From positions 96,024-160,023 of the IMG/VR virus record IMGVR_UViG_3300014914_000003: 64,000 bases of DNA; one strand, 5' to 3'. Below are positions 34,141 through 42,824 of this stretch, in pieces; positions within the stretch are counted from its first letter, which is position 1; each line of letters opens with the position of its first letter. The notes under the pieces are model-generated. The model worked only from the letters and a program-made list of their open reading frames with translations, did no database searches and had not been told where the DNA came from. Made by a program: the position numbers and the translations under genes. The stretch is from a virus.

Positions 34141-36493
34141 TCAAGCTACGTGGATAGAACCCATCTGAGTCTTTGACGAAAACAGCCCCATACTCCATGA
34201 GGTAGATGTTGCGAGGGAGTGTCGCCTTGGCGTGAGCCAACTGTCTTTGGTCCAGTAGGCCTTCGGGTAGATGTGTATGCGGGATACGAATGATAGAATA
34301 GTCCCTATGGTTGAAGCCATCGGGGACGAGGTTCTCGCCTCCGAAAATCTGAGCCACCTTCTCTGGATCACCTTTGCTGGCAATGATCTCTTTCCACATC
34401 TGATATCTCTTGGCAAAATGATTGAAAGCATAGTATGCTGTACCAGAATACACGATTTGGTTACCGCGCATCTTATCATCGTCGGTTGTCAGTCTCTTCT
34501 TCTCCCCTGCTGGCAGATCGAGTTTTGCCAACTGTTTCTCAAATGCTAGTTTCTTCGCTTCCTCCACAGGAGTTTTTGCCGTCGCGGCAAAACCACGCAC
34601 AACCACATCGAATACATCCTCTGGGATGGATGCGAACTCGTCGGCGATAACGACGTTAGCGCGGAAACCTCTGATTTTCGTGTTGTGACTGTAAAAGCCA
34701 TTGGCACAATATTCATGGCCATCTGGAACATGAACATCGAATGCAACACACTCATCATCTTCTATTGAAACGATTTCGTCATAATAAACATCTGGATCAG
34801 CAAGACAACGAACAGTATCAATGCGTGAATCATCTATGTGTCCATAAACTCGTAGAAAATTATCAACCAATGGCCTACTAACGGATTTTTTAACTTTTAG
34901 TCCACCCGCACAAACAGAAACACAATTGCTAGTACCGTGTTCAGCTCGATTGTTCTCTGAAATATCTATCATATCATCTAATACATCTGGAATGTTATCG
35001 TTCTGATCCATCCATCGTTTTTTCTTCTCGATTCCAGCCAGTAATTTATCTTGTTTCCTCTTCAGACGAAAACCTATTTCAGTAGCGAAAATCAACACGT
35101 CCCTACCAGTTATTGAAAGCTCATAGCATTCTTCCCATTTTTCGTCACGTTTACGAGATTTGACATGTGCTACGATTCCATAATGCAATAATATATACTG
35201 AAGTTGTCTAACTAGTTCTCTGCTGGTGTTATAAAATGTGACACCTATCTGGGTGCCACCTCGCTCTGTTGTAACCTGAACATGGCCATCCGTGTCGAAC
35301 AAACCGGAAATAAAAGCGGATGTTATATTACGTGGTGATTTGAGAATGGTGGACGGGAATTGTTTGTCTTTTGTTTTGAGATGATCAACGTCTATATCAA
35401 ATCTTCTGAATATAGCATCAATCTTTTTGTGTCCATACATATTCCAATGCACTATATCGGAAGATTGCTTGAAAGGACCAACAGCCTGAATGGCCTCGGC
35501 TAATTCTGTATCTTGTGTAGCAAAACCCAATCTGTATCCATTTTGGGCAATGAAACATCCACCCCCAGTAAGCAAACCGATACCATAAGCTTCGCTTTCT
35601 GAAATCTCACCATTTCCATTATGCCAGCGGACAGAACGATCTAATAAAATACGATCACCAATTTTTATTTCATCCATCTGTACCCACACAACACACTTGT
35701 TTCTAACAACTTTTAATCGATGATTATGAGTTGCGTTAAATTCGAATCCATGATGTGTCTTGATTTTTTTGGTTTTGGATGTTCCATTGCAATAAGATTC
35801 ATCACTCAATCTGAATTCTTTATTACCCCATACCAGTCTTTCTCTGTCTACGATATTTTTAGCAGATTGAAATAATGGCTGATCATCTGCGAGGGTTCCG
35901 AAACCATCTCCATAAAGTGTAAGCGTATCTTTTGAAGCACAGCCGTCCCCCATAGGCAGTGCGTAGATAATCGAATCGCCAATGCGAAAATAGCAAAGGT
36001 CCACATTCTGTCTGGGGCCAGCCTTCTTCCCGCCACCGACAATGTTGCGAAGAACAGGAGCATTTGTCCAGATGGTATCTATGTAGTTGAACACCAATCG
36101 AGCTTGACGTAAACCAGCACCAACGATAACGATCTTGGCACCTGGGTCCAACAACGCCCTTAGAACTGCATACACGGCCAGCATAAAGGACTTACTACCA
36201 CCACGACAGGCGATCAGCATTGGGAACGGAGTGTTCCACATCATCTGAAGCGTAGCGATCTGGATAGGAAACAGATCAAGCCCTAAGACCACCTTCGCTG
36301 TCCAGCCAATGTAGTTGATATCGAGCATCCTGCTGACGACTACCTGATCCAGCGGGTCTTTGGATTGCTTCAAATCCGTGAAAATGTGTTTGCGCACTGT
36401 TGGCACACGATCACGGTATGGGAACAGATACCCATATCGGCCTTGATCTGAATGCAATAAATCGTGTAATATTGTTTGTTGTTTTTTATTCAT
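34112..36493 (-). CDS. Large terminase, ATPase domain with intein (793 aa precursor)
   Basis: ATG 36493 overlaps the HNH stop (ATGAATAA). Walker A-like ACRGGSKS at residues 95-102 and Walker B NVVIADE after the intein. Residues 185-604 are an intein, so the spliced ATPase part is about 373 aa. It ends YPRSLIEACTVGPQ-stop, just where other TerL proteins continue into the nuclease. The last codons are GGA CCC CAA TAA. Drives ATP-dependent DNA packaging through the portal. Confidence 0.88.
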   Translation of the reverse strand: MNKKQQTILHDLLHSDQGRYGYLFPYRDRVPTVRKHIFTDLKQSKDPLDQVVVSRMLDINYIGWTAKVVLGLDLFPIQIATLQMMWNTPFPMLIACRGGSKSFMLAVYAVLRALLDPGAKIVIVGAGLRQARLVFNYIDTIWTNAPVLRNIVGGGKKAGPRQNVDLCYFRIGDSIIYALPMGDGCASKDTLTLYGDGFGTLADDQPLFQSAKNIVDRERLVWGNKEFRLSDESYCNGTSKTKKIKTHHGFEFNATHNHRLKVVRNKCVVWVQMDEIKIGDRILLDRSVRWHNGNGEISESEAYGIGLLTGGGCFIAQNGYRLGFATQDTELAEAIQAVGPFKQSSDIVHWNMYGHKKIDAIFRRFDIDVDHLKTKDKQFPSTILKSPRNITSAFISGLFDTDGHVQVTTERGGTQIGVTFYNTSRELVRQLQYILLHYGIVAHVKSRKRDEKWEECYELSITGRDVLIFATEIGFRLKRKQDKLLAGIEKKKRWMDQNDNIPDVLDDMIDISENNRAEHGTSNCVSVCAGGLKVKKSVSRPLVDNFLRVYGHIDDSRIDTVRCLADPDVYYDEIVSIEDDECVAFDVHVPDGHEYCANGFYSHNTKIRGFRANVVIADEFASIPEDVFDVVVRGFAATAKTPVEEAKKLAFEKQLAKLDLPAGEKKRLTTDDDKMRGNQIVYSGTAYYAFNHFAKRYQMWKEIIASKGDPEKVAQIFGGENLVPDGFNHRDYSIIRIPHTHLPEGLLDQRQLAHAKATLPRNIYLMEYGAVFVKDSDGFYPRSLIEACTVGPQ
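34682..35941 (-). mobile_element. Intein with LAGLIDADG endonuclease, in TerL
   Basis: 420 residues from Cys (CASKDTLTLYGDG) to His-Asn, followed by extein Thr. Splicing blocks visible: A (Cys1), B (ATHNHRL), F/G (AFDVHVPDGHEYCANGFYSHN). Two LAGLIDADG helices, AYGIGLLTGGGCF and AFISGLFDTDGHV, form the homing endonuclease. The first has GGG in place of the usual acidic residue, so nuclease activity is doubtful. Inserted between Walker A and B, a common TerL site. Confidence 0.9.
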
Positions 36494-36890
36494 ATCGAAT
36501 ATCCAACCTATCTTTTTTAACATACCTGTTACACGCCAGACACAAAAGAGATAAATTGTTGAGATCAAAAAGCGTTGCCAACTGTTCACGAGATAATGCT
36601 GACGAAATTGGTATAAACCGATGTTCGTAGTTACCTAATTTTGTAGACCGCCTCTTTCTAACCCATTCGTTTTTCTTCTTCTTATATGAATCTGTCGAAT
36701 GATTGATTTTCTGATGTTGTCGCCGACACAGCAAACATTCCGGTTTCCCAGAAGGGTTGATATAAAATTCTGTTATCCCATGATGTCTACAAAGCATTAA
36801 AGCTCTCTTGTCATCAATCTTACGAATGATCGCTTTTTTGGGTTGACCAGGGGTAATATTCGTACTGAGATCATATCTCTTAGCACCCAA
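36486..36890 (-). CDS. HNH endonuclease, truncated form (134 aa)
   Basis: TTG start at 36890 overlapping the ERCC4 gene. It shares ALMLCRHHGITEFYINPSG and LFDLNNLSLLCLACN with the 12079/29179 paralogues, but the central CxxC...DH core is missing; RFIPISSALS remains. Probably inactive. Both ends overlap neighbours, so the operon reads through it. Confidence 0.65.
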   Translation of the reverse strand: MGAKRYDLSTNITPGQPKKAIIRKIDDKRALMLCRHHGITEFYINPSGKPECLLCRRQHQKINHSTDSYKKKKNEWVRKRRSTKLGNYEHRFIPISSALSREQLATLFDLNNLSLLCLACNRYVKKDRLDIRYE

Positions 36891-37425
36891 GGCAATCCCC
36901 TCCCGACTTCGGTTTGGGTTCCTGGTGGACCCAACGGTCCTTCTCTACTCTAACAACTTCTTCGAAAATCATCTGAGCCACCTTGCGACCACACTGTCCT
37001 GCTGGTATGATGTTGACACCATACTTGGCTGTCAGATACATCAACCATCGTACCAACGATTTGCCTGGAACACCTTTGGCAAACTGTGGTGGAGATAGCT
37101 CAAGAATATCAGGGGTCAACGACGATTCCACAATAATGTACGCATGTTTGAGTTCCGACATACGTTCCATCTCTGCCTCAAAAGCTGGCCGCTTTTTGGC
37201 GCTGTAGTTTCCCCACAATTCTGAAAATGCAAACTTGCGTTCCACGGCTAGGATGTCAGTATACCCAACCAGACTATAGTCCCCCGTTTGCACCGTGTCG
37301 ACAATTGTTCCCGCGCATTTTGGGGGACGACGATCGGGCACATGCGCATCAAAGAACCACCCATGACCCTCCTGTTCACGGGTGTCTCTGATCACTGTGT
37401 ATGTGGGAAGAACTAGGCGCGGCAT
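36880..37425 (-). CDS. ERCC4-family nuclease (181 aa)
   Basis: IRDTREQEGHGW...GDYSLVGYTDILAVERKFAFSEL carries the GDY...D...VERK catalytic signature of the XPF/ERCC4 nuclease fold. Small single-domain phage versions probably cut branched DNA during replication or packaging. Starts inside the end of the dehydratase gene. Confidence 0.85.
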   Translation of the reverse strand: MPRLVLPTYTVIRDTREQEGHGWFFDAHVPDRRPPKCAGTIVDTVQTGDYSLVGYTDILAVERKFAFSELWGNYSAKKRPAFEAEMERMSELKHAYIIVESSLTPDILELSPPQFAKGVPGKSLVRWLMYLTAKYGVNIIPAGQCGRKVAQMIFEEVVRVEKDRWVHQEPKPKSGGDCLGC

Positions 37426-38426
37426 TCGATCCTCTCTCTGTGGTCACTCTGAACCATGCGATCCACCAGTTCTCCGAAGCAAATGGTTGGTTCCCAACCA
37501 AGTATCCGCTGCGCCTTACTCGGATCAGCATGAAGCAGATTCACGTCAACGGGACGATAGAACTTTGGGTCGATAGTGATGTAGTCGTTATAATCAAGGC
37601 CGATGGAACCAAAGGCCAACTGAAGGAATTCCTTGACGGTGTGTGTTTCGCCAGACCCCAACACATAATCATCTGGTTCTGGGTGTTGCATCATCAACCA
37701 CATACCACGTACCATGTCTTCAGCATGGGACCAGTCCCGCTTTGCTTCGATATTGCCCAGCGCGAGCGGACGAACATCAATATCTTTCTTCGGGAATCCG
37801 TCGTGGGTGTCCATCCAGTCCTGGATCATGGCAACATATTTGGTGATTTTCCGTGTAACGAATGCTTCGCCACGACGCTCAGATTCATGATTGAACAGAA
37901 TCCCTGCACATGCAAAGACATTGTAGGCACGACGATAAAGGCCAACCAGTTGATGTGCGTAGAGCTTGGCAACAGCATATGGCGAGTTTGGTGTCATAAC
38001 CGATGTCTCACTCTGTGGGGAAACAATGGTGTCTCCAAAGAGTTCTGATGTGCTGGCCTGATAGAACTTGCTCTGCGGAGACGATTGGCGGATTGCCTCC
38101 AGAATGTTCAAAGGCCCCATGGCGTCAATATGACACGTAGCGATCGGTTGATCGAACGACACGCCAACATGACTCATGGCAGCAAGGTTGTACACCTCGT
38201 CGGGCTGAATCCCCGATATCAACCTGTGCATACATGCCGCATCTGTAATATCACCCTCCACTAGTTCAAAGTGTGGATGATTCTGGAAATGGGCAATTCG
38301 CTCTGTCGTATCAACAGAGGCTCGCCGAATCAACCCATGAACTTGATACCCCTTGTCGAGCAACAGTTCTGACAAATAACTCCCATCCTGCCCGGTCGTT
38401 CCGGTGATAAACGCTGTTTTACCCAT
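37413..38426 (-). CDS. gmd: GDP-mannose 4,6-dehydratase
   Basis: A 337-aa extended SDR enzyme. NAD(P)-binding TGTTGQDGSYLSE, catalytic TSELFG and YAVAKLYAHQ (YxxxK), and substrate region LFNHESERRGEAFVTRKI, all diagnostic of GMD. It makes GDP-4-keto-6-deoxymannose, precursor of fucose, rhamnose and perosamine sugars. Full length, so probably active. Confidence 0.93.
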   Translation of the reverse strand: MGKTAFITGTTGQDGSYLSELLLDKGYQVHGLIRRASVDTTERIAHFQNHPHFELVEGDITDAACMHRLISGIQPDEVYNLAAMSHVGVSFDQPIATCHIDAMGPLNILEAIRQSSPQSKFYQASTSELFGDTIVSPQSETSVMTPNSPYAVAKLYAHQLVGLYRRAYNVFACAGILFNHESERRGEAFVTRKITKYVAMIQDWMDTHDGFPKKDIDVRPLALGNIEAKRDWSHAEDMVRGMWLMMQHPEPDDYVLGSGETHTVKEFLQLAFGSIGLDYNDYITIDPKFYRPVDVNLLHADPSKAQRILGWEPTICFGELVDRMVQSDHRERIECRA

Positions 38427-38706
38427 TGATCTTCCTACCTCCCTCTAGTTTGCCCTTCGCCTCTTCTTCTGCCTTGCGATGAGCGTCAATCATCTTCTGA
38501 ATGTCCTCTGGTAGCTTAGTGACATCGGCATTACCGTCTGATGCAGTAAGAGCATCAATATCGCCGATACAACAGTGCTTGTACTTCTTCCCGCTACCAC
38601 ACAAACATGGCCAGTTGCGGCCCCACCTCGTCCGCTTACGACCAATCGGCATCGTAACGCCCTGGATTCTTCTCCGCAAGTTTCGTCTTTCTGTTTTTTT
38701 TGTCAT
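38419..38706 (-). CDS. SEC-C motif protein (95 aa)
   Basis: Start ATG 38706 (MTKKTERRN...). NWPCLCGSGKKYKHCC is a textbook SEC-C zinc motif, as at the SecA C-terminus, followed by a charged helix (EDIQKMIDAHRKAEEE). Role in phage unknown. The 5' part overlaps a decayed AP2/HNH remnant. Confidence 0.7.
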   Translation of the reverse strand: MTKKTERRNLRRRIQGVTMPIGRKRTRWGRNWPCLCGSGKKYKHCCIGDIDALTASDGNADVTKLPEDIQKMIDAHRKAEEEAKGKLEGGRKING

Positions 38707-38960
38707 CCATTTTTCCTTTTTTAACAGGAGTTGCCAATGCCTTTTCTTGTGACCACCCATATAGGCAAAGCCTTGCCCATAAAGTGCTTCGCTTGATATT
38801 CAACTCATTTGCCCAATCAATTAGACATTGAGTTTTTCCATGATAGGTAAGCAAATGATTATTGCGTCGATTTCTGCTGTTCACCTTAGCGGTAACCCAC
38901 CTACAATTCTTTTGATGATATTCTTGATTATTATCAATTCTGTCAAGCGACCAAGACTAC
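38636..38960 (-). pseudogene. AP2/HNH endonuclease, C-terminal remnant
   Basis: Across a frame lacking an early start one reads SLDRIDNNQEYHQKNCRWVT, then NSRNRRNNHLLTYHGKTQC and a C-terminal HTH (LNIKRSTLWARLCLYGWSQEKAL). These match the second half of the AP2/HNH endonuclease at 48501. The N-terminal zinc module and AP2 core are gone. It lies between the glycosyltransferase end and the SEC-C gene. Confidence 0.75.
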
Positions 38961-40063
38961 GCTGCTCCGATCGCGTTTTGCTCATAAGGTATGCCTCTTT
39001 CCTCGGCACTGAGTCTGGCATCGATTTCCCAACAATGCCTGACCGCTGCCCTTTGTCCTTCTTCTGCCACCTCGGTCGCCTGATCATCCCATCCGACGAT
39101 CCCGAACAAGTCCACCAATCTATTGAAGTATGTGTGCTGATGAGCTACGTGCTCAACACCAGCACGAATCTGCTCAAAACGTTCTGGTCGATCACCTACC
39201 AGTTCCACCACCTGGGACATGAAATCGGTCACGTTGTAAGCTATTCGACAATGTGGCCCCAGGTATCTTGTGACCAACGGATTGTCAGATACTTGTACGC
39301 CACCACATAGCGGGATCATAAACGATCTTTCATTGACATACGCCTGAAGTCCGACCTGCTGTTCCGTATGTACATTCGGACACACACGGGCTGTCGCGTA
39401 AACATGGGATAGTTTGCTGTAGTCATCCAACGGACCATTGTAATTCAGCCCTGCTCTTGCCCAGATGTCGTCGCCAAAAGCTTGATACGAATGACCGAGC
39501 AAATCCAGTCGTTTGAATAGTGGTTCGATCAGTTGCTTCATGATCCCCTGACGGTGGGCGAAGTTGGCCACCATAGCAACGTCAGTCAGGGCGGTACATG
39601 TCGGCGGTAACGCCCTGATTAGGTTACCCGCTGCGGGAATATGTGATAGATCGACGCCCTGCTCTCCCCAGGCAGACATATAGTTGCCCCACAGGTGGGG
39701 CTCCAGACGGGTATGGACAACAACCGACTCGATGGCTCTGACAACATCTGCCTCATCCTCGTGAGCCAATTCATATGGACCATCGATTGTCAGTTCGCCA
39801 GTGTTGAACGGCAAGGCTTCTACGAAAACCATCACCTGATTGGCATTGATAGTATCAATCGGCAACTGTCTCATCCCGTATCTTGAATGTGTCATGATCA
39901 ACCCGATACCGTGTTTTTCGATCAGTTGGGCACACCCCAATTTCGTCTTGGGGTCTCCGACGTATACCTTCCAGCCAAGATGTCGCAACGCATCGACATA
40001 TCCATTCTGGATCATCCTTGAGGTTCCACCTGGGCGAGGAATACACAAAGCACATTTATTCAT
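38957..40063 (-). CDS. Glycosyltransferase (GT-B-like, CgeB type)
   Basis: A 368-aa protein from ATG 40063 (MNKCALC) behind GGAG. The C-terminal half has the GT-B pattern (LDLLGHSYQAFGDD; ARVCPNVHTEQQVGLQAYVNERSFMIPLCGGVQVSDN), as in CgeB/Glyco_trans_1_2 proteins. It may transfer the sugar made via the neighbouring dehydratase to virion protein, DNA or host surface. Confidence 0.7.
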   Translation of the reverse strand: MNKCALCIPRPGGTSRMIQNGYVDALRHLGWKVYVGDPKTKLGCAQLIEKHGIGLIMTHSRYGMRQLPIDTINANQVMVFVEALPFNTGELTIDGPYELAHEDEADVVRAIESVVVHTRLEPHLWGNYMSAWGEQGVDLSHIPAAGNLIRALPPTCTALTDVAMVANFAHRQGIMKQLIEPLFKRLDLLGHSYQAFGDDIWARAGLNYNGPLDDYSKLSHVYATARVCPNVHTEQQVGLQAYVNERSFMIPLCGGVQVSDNPLVTRYLGPHCRIAYNVTDFMSQVVELVGDRPERFEQIRAGVEHVAHQHTYFNRLVDLFGIVGWDDQATEVAEEGQRAAVRHCWEIDARLSAEERGIPYEQNAIGAA

Positions 40064-40967
40064 CAGTGTCTTCTCCAAAGTCTGTATCTGCATCCATTAT
40101 GATCGGCTCAACACTACCATCCGGGAATTCGACCGGTTGACGAAACTCTTCCTTGATATCATCGGCAGCTAGTTTGGTCAACTCGGCAAATCGCCCCTGC
40201 TTATCTCTTTCGTCTTGCGAGTGTTGCAATTTGCCAACCAACTCTATGAAGCTCTCCTTACCGCCTTTCAGTTCATCCAAGCGATCTTTACGAGTCGCAG
40301 CCAAGCTACTGTAGATTTTCTGTCGCTCCTTCACCAAAGCGTCATAACGATCATTGACACCCTTGAGGTATCTATGCTTGTCATCCAGTTGTCTTTGCTG
40401 CAAAATGCGGAACTTGGTGGTATCCTTGTCTTCGTCTTCCTGTTTGGGATTCGATACAAACCACATCTGTAAATCTGCTATCTCCCTCTGTAGAGAACGA
40501 CCAAGAATCAGTTGCCTATCCACCAGAATTCTATGTTTCAGAAAGTCATCAATCTGCATGAACTCACTGATGACGATATCTTCGAACTGACAACACAAAA
40601 GACCGAAATCCTCGATGTACATATCGACTTCTTCTGTTTCAAATTGTCTTTGAATGGTTTTGTACAGATGGGTCTTTTTGAATTGATCCCTGAACCAATA
40701 AGCCTTCTCTGTCTCCGAAAGTCCAGGCGGTGGTGTTGTCAACACAGGACCGTCCAGGACATCTGTATTAGTCGGTTCGCCAGATTTCTTTGTAACACCC
40801 ATAGCACGACGGCGTCTACCGATTGTGTCGAGGGTCCACTTGTACCCACACTCTTGCGCTAGTCGCTGTTGAATCTTCTTGTCTGTAAGCCCTTGTCGAA
40901 CACAGTCGGCAAGAATCTTCAGAGCCTTCGGGTTGGATGATAGTTTCTGGTTCTTAGTGTCCGACAT
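40056..40967 (-). CDS. Putative terminase small subunit
   Basis: ATG 40967 (MSDTKNQK). 303 aa. N-terminal HTH-like region (LADCVRQGLTDKKIQQRLAQEC), then long helices (DRYDALVKERQKIYSSLAATRKDRLDEL). Size, domain order and position upstream of TerL fit a DNA-recognising small terminase, but motif evidence is weak. Confidence 0.5.
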   Translation of the reverse strand: MSDTKNQKLSSNPKALKILADCVRQGLTDKKIQQRLAQECGYKWTLDTIGRRRRAMGVTKKSGEPTNTDVLDGPVLTTPPPGLSETEKAYWFRDQFKKTHLYKTIQRQFETEEVDMYIEDFGLLCCQFEDIVISEFMQIDDFLKHRILVDRQLILGRSLQREIADLQMWFVSNPKQEDEDKDTTKFRILQQRQLDDKHRYLKGVNDRYDALVKERQKIYSSLAATRKDRLDELKGGKESFIELVGKLQHSQDERDKQGRFAELTKLAADDIKEEFRQPVEFPDGSVEPIIMDADTDFGEDTDE

Positions 40968-41505
40968 CGCGGTCCCTTTCTTCCAAAATCTCAGCAACCT
41001 TCTGTCGTATCTCTTCAACGATGGGACTACGAACTCGATTGTTCCCAATCAGGGCTTCAAACGGTTCTGATAAGTCATCTGGCAACCGCTCCCTGATGTA
41101 TGCAAGAGTCTCGTCACACAAAAGATGATCGATCGGATCGATGTTTACTGGCGTCGAACCCAGAAGCACGCCCTGTTCTGCTGTGTCTCCACCACCCAGA
41201 GGAAGTGCATTCACCAAATTCATCCTGGTGCGAGCAAGACCAGAACTCGGAGCGTCCGAGCCTGGACGAAAATAGTTGTCCCGCTTCAGGTTCTTGAGAC
41301 GATTGGTGACATGTCGAACCAAGTAGTTCTCGATCGGTCCTATCTCGGGATTATATCGCCCCAGGGCCTCAAGACACATCCTCCACACCTCTTGAGAGAC
41401 ATCGCCGTTCTCGTAATATGCAAACGCACCGTTGGCGCTACGGGAACTGGCTAGCCGCTCAATGATCGGATATGCCTCATCAAGAATTGCTTTACTTACT
41501 GTCAT
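40954..41505 (-). CDS. Sigma factor-like protein (183 aa)
   Basis: The region EVWRMCLEALGRYNPEIGPIENYLVRHVTNRLKNLKRDNYF resembles sigma70 region 2 (A-x-x-K/R-Y-D/N-P...F/L...R-N-R). A C-terminal helical part (IVEEIRQKVAEIL) could be region 4-like. If real, it may direct RNA polymerase to the phage-specific promoter family. Some phage proteins of this type are called sigma-like without proof. Confidence 0.45.
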   Translation of the reverse strand: MTVSKAILDEAYPIIERLASSRSANGAFAYYENGDVSQEVWRMCLEALGRYNPEIGPIENYLVRHVTNRLKNLKRDNYFRPGSDAPSSGLARTRMNLVNALPLGGGDTAEQGVLLGSTPVNIDPIDHLLCDETLAYIRERLPDDLSEPFEALIGNNRVRSPIVEEIRQKVAEILEERDRDVGH

Positions 41506-41659
41506 CCTCTGTTTCCTCTTCCGTGGCTTCCTTGATTGCCCGTGCTCCCTCAGTCGGTTCTGGATCGGGAATCTTCAGATCATCAACAGCCTTGGCGTTG
41601 GCCTTGCTGGTCCCCTGGGTTGTAAGACGGCACTCAATCTTAGTTTTCTTGTCACTCAT
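41492..41659 (-). CDS. Small acidic protein, first gene of the virion operon (55 aa)
   Basis: ATG 41659 (MSDKKTKIEC...), ending in an acidic run (KEATEEETEDDSK). GAGGG precedes it, and it overlaps the sigma-like gene by 14 nt. No family. Confidence 0.5.
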   Translation of the reverse strand: MSDKKTKIECRLTTQGTSKANAKAVDDLKIPDPEPTEGARAIKEATEEETEDDSK

Positions 41660-41814
41660 TTCTATCACCCTCAAAATTATACACAATTGCGTCCGACACC
41701 TAACGTCCGATAAAAACGTCCCTCCATATATATAGAGAGTCCATTTTCGGAAAAGCGCTCCAACTTTTTTTCTTTTTTTTCGAACAGACCCCCTAGCTAG
41801 ACGTATAATGGGGT
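41660..41814 (+). promoter_or_regulatory. Divergent promoter region between virion and methyltransferase operons
   Basis: 155 bp with no gene. Plus strand: GAACAG (41782-41787), 16 bp, TATAAT (41804-41809), then GGGGT and the ATG of the 98-aa gene, so the plus transcript is probably leaderless. Minus strand: a TATAAT at 41676-41681 in GTGTATAATTTTG for the virion operon. Just upstream of it, minus-strand TTATCGGACG (41704-41713) and TGTCGGACG (41690-41698) match the right-arm repeat, a candidate operator. Confidence 0.6.
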
Positions 41815-42111
41815 ATGTCAAAATTCGTTGTACGGAAAAACACGCTACCCTATGTCCACCAGTGGGCAATGATCGATACAGACACAGGGGGTAAGGTCGG
41901 TGAGTACAAAACCAGGAAACTCGCTGAGAAGGCTTGTAGTGGCTTTGAGAAGTACGGAATACCGGAGGATGCCCACGGCACCCCACCGGGCTTTGAGAAC
42001 GCCTGGAACGCTGTGAGCAAGCGTATGAAGCGTCCTGGGGGCGATCCTCTACCGAAACCGCCCAAGCGTAAGCGAAAACACTCAGACAAGCGGCGAGTGG
42101 AGCTAGACTGA
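41815..42111 (+). CDS. Small basic phage protein (98 aa)
   Basis: MSKFVVRKNTLPYVHQW..., middle TRKLAEKACSGFEKYG like the 73-aa protein at 3680, and a strongly basic tail (KPPKRKRKHSDKRR) suggesting nucleic-acid binding. The ATG lies 6 nt after the -10 box, with no ribosome site. It overlaps the methyltransferase start by one base. Confidence 0.65.
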   Translation: MSKFVVRKNTLPYVHQWAMIDTDTGGKVGEYKTRKLAEKACSGFEKYGIPEDAHGTPPGFENAWNAVSKRMKRPGGDPLPKPPKRKRKHSDKRRVELD

Positions 42112-42824
42112 TGATCAAACTGATCCATGGACGATTCGAGCAAATTCCATCCGTCAACCTCGGAAGGGTCGATCTGATTATGGCCGATCCGCCAGATTGC
42201 ATAGGAATGAAGTATGCCGAATTCATTGATCGCCAACCAGCCCAGGAATACGAAAACAATCTGCGACTTTGGCTCGGAATGATGGCCAATTTGACCAAAG
42301 GTCCAATTTTTTTCACCTTTAATGAAAAATGGACGCAAGCCGTCGAAAACGCCATCGTATCTGTCGGTATCCCGTTGATTCAAAGATTACAGTGGTACTA
42401 CACATTCGGACAGGACCAAACCACCAGAGGAAAGTACGCTTTGTGCTATCGACCAATCTATTGGCTCAATTCGGAATATGTCCGACCCGACAAAATCAAG
42501 GTGCCTAGTGCCAGACAAGAAAAATACAATGACAAACGAGCGGCCAAGGGTGGAAAGATGCCCCCCAACGTATGGGAAATCCCTCGGGTCTGCGGTACGT
42601 TCAAGGAAAAGAGAAAATGGTTGCCAACTCAACTGCCCGAGTCGCTTGTGGAGCGTATCGTCAAAGGCCACTGCCGCCCGTGTGGTCGCGTGCTCGATCC
42701 ATTCATAGGAAGCGGAACCACCGCAATCGTGTGTCAACGGCTGGGACTAGATTGTGTCGGTATCGACATAGACAAAAAAACAATTCAAAAAACATCCGAA
42801 TACCTAGGGGTTGATTATGAGTAA
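42111..42824 (+). CDS. DNA methyltransferase (N6-A or N4-C type)
   Basis: A 237-aa protein. Catalytic motif IV is ADPPD (DPPD in place of DPPY), near the N-terminus. The SAM-binding motif DPFIGSGTT is near the C-terminus, followed by VGIDIDKK. This order is that of the beta class. Likely protects phage DNA from host restriction or marks it for regulation; no cognate nuclease is adjacent. Confidence 0.85.
   Translation: MIKLIHGRFEQIPSVNLGRVDLIMADPPDCIGMKYAEFIDRQPAQEYENNLRLWLGMMANLTKGPIFFTFNEKWTQAVENAIVSVGIPLIQRLQWYYTFGQDQTTRGKYALCYRPIYWLNSEYVRPDKIKVPSARQEKYNDKRAAKGGKMPPNVWEIPRVCGTFKEKRKWLPTQLPESLVERIVKGHCRPCGRVLDPFIGSGTTAIVCQRLGLDCVGIDIDKKTIQKTSEYLGVDYE

Noticed and set aside
7919-41681. Second promoter class based on GGTGTATAAT sites (about 7919, 10308, 24650, 33113, 41676)
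   Set aside because: They share the -10 context but no upstream element could be aligned; several lie at gene ends. Not reported as promoters except in the 41.7-kb region.
42111-42824. Restriction-modification system
   Set aside because: Only a methyltransferase is present; the adjacent HNH gene is a homing type, not a cognate restriction enzyme.
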